Origin: Bacillota bacterium
GTDB taxonomy: Bacteria > Bacillota > Sulfobacillia > Thermaerobacterales > RSA17
Direction of reading: 5' to 3'
Assembly: GCA_017577485.1 (NCBI GenBank)
Contig: PKRI01000059.1
Location: forward strand, 1-5,955
DNA length: 5,955 nt
Shown: piece after piece, positions 5,614 through 5,955 of the stretch
How the letters are laid out: each line of letters starts with the position of its first letter
Numbering within the stretch: position 1 is the first letter of the stretch
Notes under the pieces: model-generated
What the model was told of the DNA's origin: nothing
The model's database searches: none
What the model saw: the letters and a program-made list of their open reading frames with translations, nothing else
Position numbers and translations under genes: made by a program

Positions 5614-5955
5614 AGGGCCAGGCGGTGCCCCAGCGGCCGCCCGTCTCCTCGTCGGACACGAAGGTGCCGGTCCCCCGCCCCTTCAGGGGGACCCGGAGTT
5701 CGGCCAGCAGGATCATGGCCGCCGCCAGCGCCACGGTCCCGCCCTTCATGTCCGAGGCGCCGCGGCCGTAGATGCGCCCGTCACGAACTTCGCCGCCGTA
5801 GGGGGCGACGCTCCACGCCGACGGGTCCTCCACGGGGAACTGGTCCAGGTGCCCGTTGAGGATGAGGTGACGCCCCTCGGCGGCACCCACGTAACGGCTC
5901 ACCAGGTTGGGCATGTGGGGCTGGGGCGCCAGGACCTCGACGCTGAGCCCGGCCC
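5612..5955 (-). pseudogene. M20-family metallopeptidase/amidohydrolase, 3'-truncated; start lies outside the window
   Basis: The frame is open to the right window edge, where it reads GLSVEVLAPQPHMPNLVSRY, typical of the early part of M20 (ArgE/DapE/CPG2) proteins, so the ATG at 5914 is internal and not the start. Metal-site motifs appear in order: LNGHLDQFP (first zinc His and nearby Asp, ~5857-5831), GRGASDMKGG (bridging Asp, ~5764-5735) and SDEETGG (catalytic Glu and ligand Glu, ~5656-5636). After GGRWGTAW the family would continue with a helix, but one proline codon and a TGA (5614-5612) follow. The lid/dimerisation domain and the second half of the catalytic domain, with the remaining zinc ligands, are missing. 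Intact enzymes are ~380-450 residues and hydrolyse N-acyl or N-carbamoyl amino acids or peptides in the cytoplasm. The truncation point coincides with the beginning of the binding-protein fragment, so this is a deletion or join, not a simple stop mutation. Confidence 0.88.

Noticed and set aside
2195..5859. Very long plus-strand open frames opposite the minus-strand genes (for example 3376-5859 and 2195-3586)
   Set aside because: They are shadows caused by high GC: their translations are rich in His, Gly, Pro, Arg and Gln with no family motifs, while the minus strand shows clear conserved domains.

Overview
The window is very GC-rich (GC at most third codon positions), and every recognisable intact gene lies on the minus strand. 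Gene content (a Crp/Fnr regulator, a MoCo-containing oxidoreductase large subunit, an aldehyde dehydrogenase, a quinone reductase, an M20 peptidase and a peptide-type ABC binding protein) fits a high-GC, chemo-organotrophic bacterium. A high-GC Firmicute such as Thermaerobacter or Symbiobacterium, or an actinobacterium, would suit. The taxon is inferred from composition and gene style only.

Layout in the direction of transcription (right to left): an M20 metallopeptidase that enters from the right edge and breaks off after its DEETGG motif (5955-5612); a ~100-residue piece of a family-5 solute-binding protein (about 5613-5300); a CoxL/XdhA-type molybdopterin-binding subunit lacking its N-terminal ~150 residues but otherwise complete (about 5300-3385); a methylmalonate-semialdehyde-dehydrogenase-like gene with two internal gaps (3385-2351); and an intact NADPH:quinone oxidoreductase (2325-1351). 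A spacer of ~370 bp follows (982-1350). It holds two strong hairpins, a 21-bp tandem repeat and, on the plus strand, what looks like the last ~30 codons of a RidA-family gene. The last gene is an intact Crp/Fnr-family regulator (981-151). Bases 1-150 hold nothing I can assign.

The main observation is a series of scars: M20 to binding protein (frame lost), binding protein to CoxL (in frame), a ~29-residue in-frame gap in the aldehyde dehydrogenase, a second gap of ~120 residues in the same gene that changes frame, and a RidA tail without its body. Only the quinone reductase and the regulator look undamaged. Either this is a catabolic locus decaying by serial deletion, or the contig was joined wrongly at GC-rich sites. 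Sequence alone cannot decide between these.

Before damage, the locus probably encoded uptake (ABC transporter), hydrolysis (M20), hydroxylation or oxidation by a molybdenum enzyme, semialdehyde oxidation to an acyl-CoA, and quinone or enone reduction, with RidA and a Crp-type regulator alongside. I see no known defence, CRISPR or mobile-element system here.
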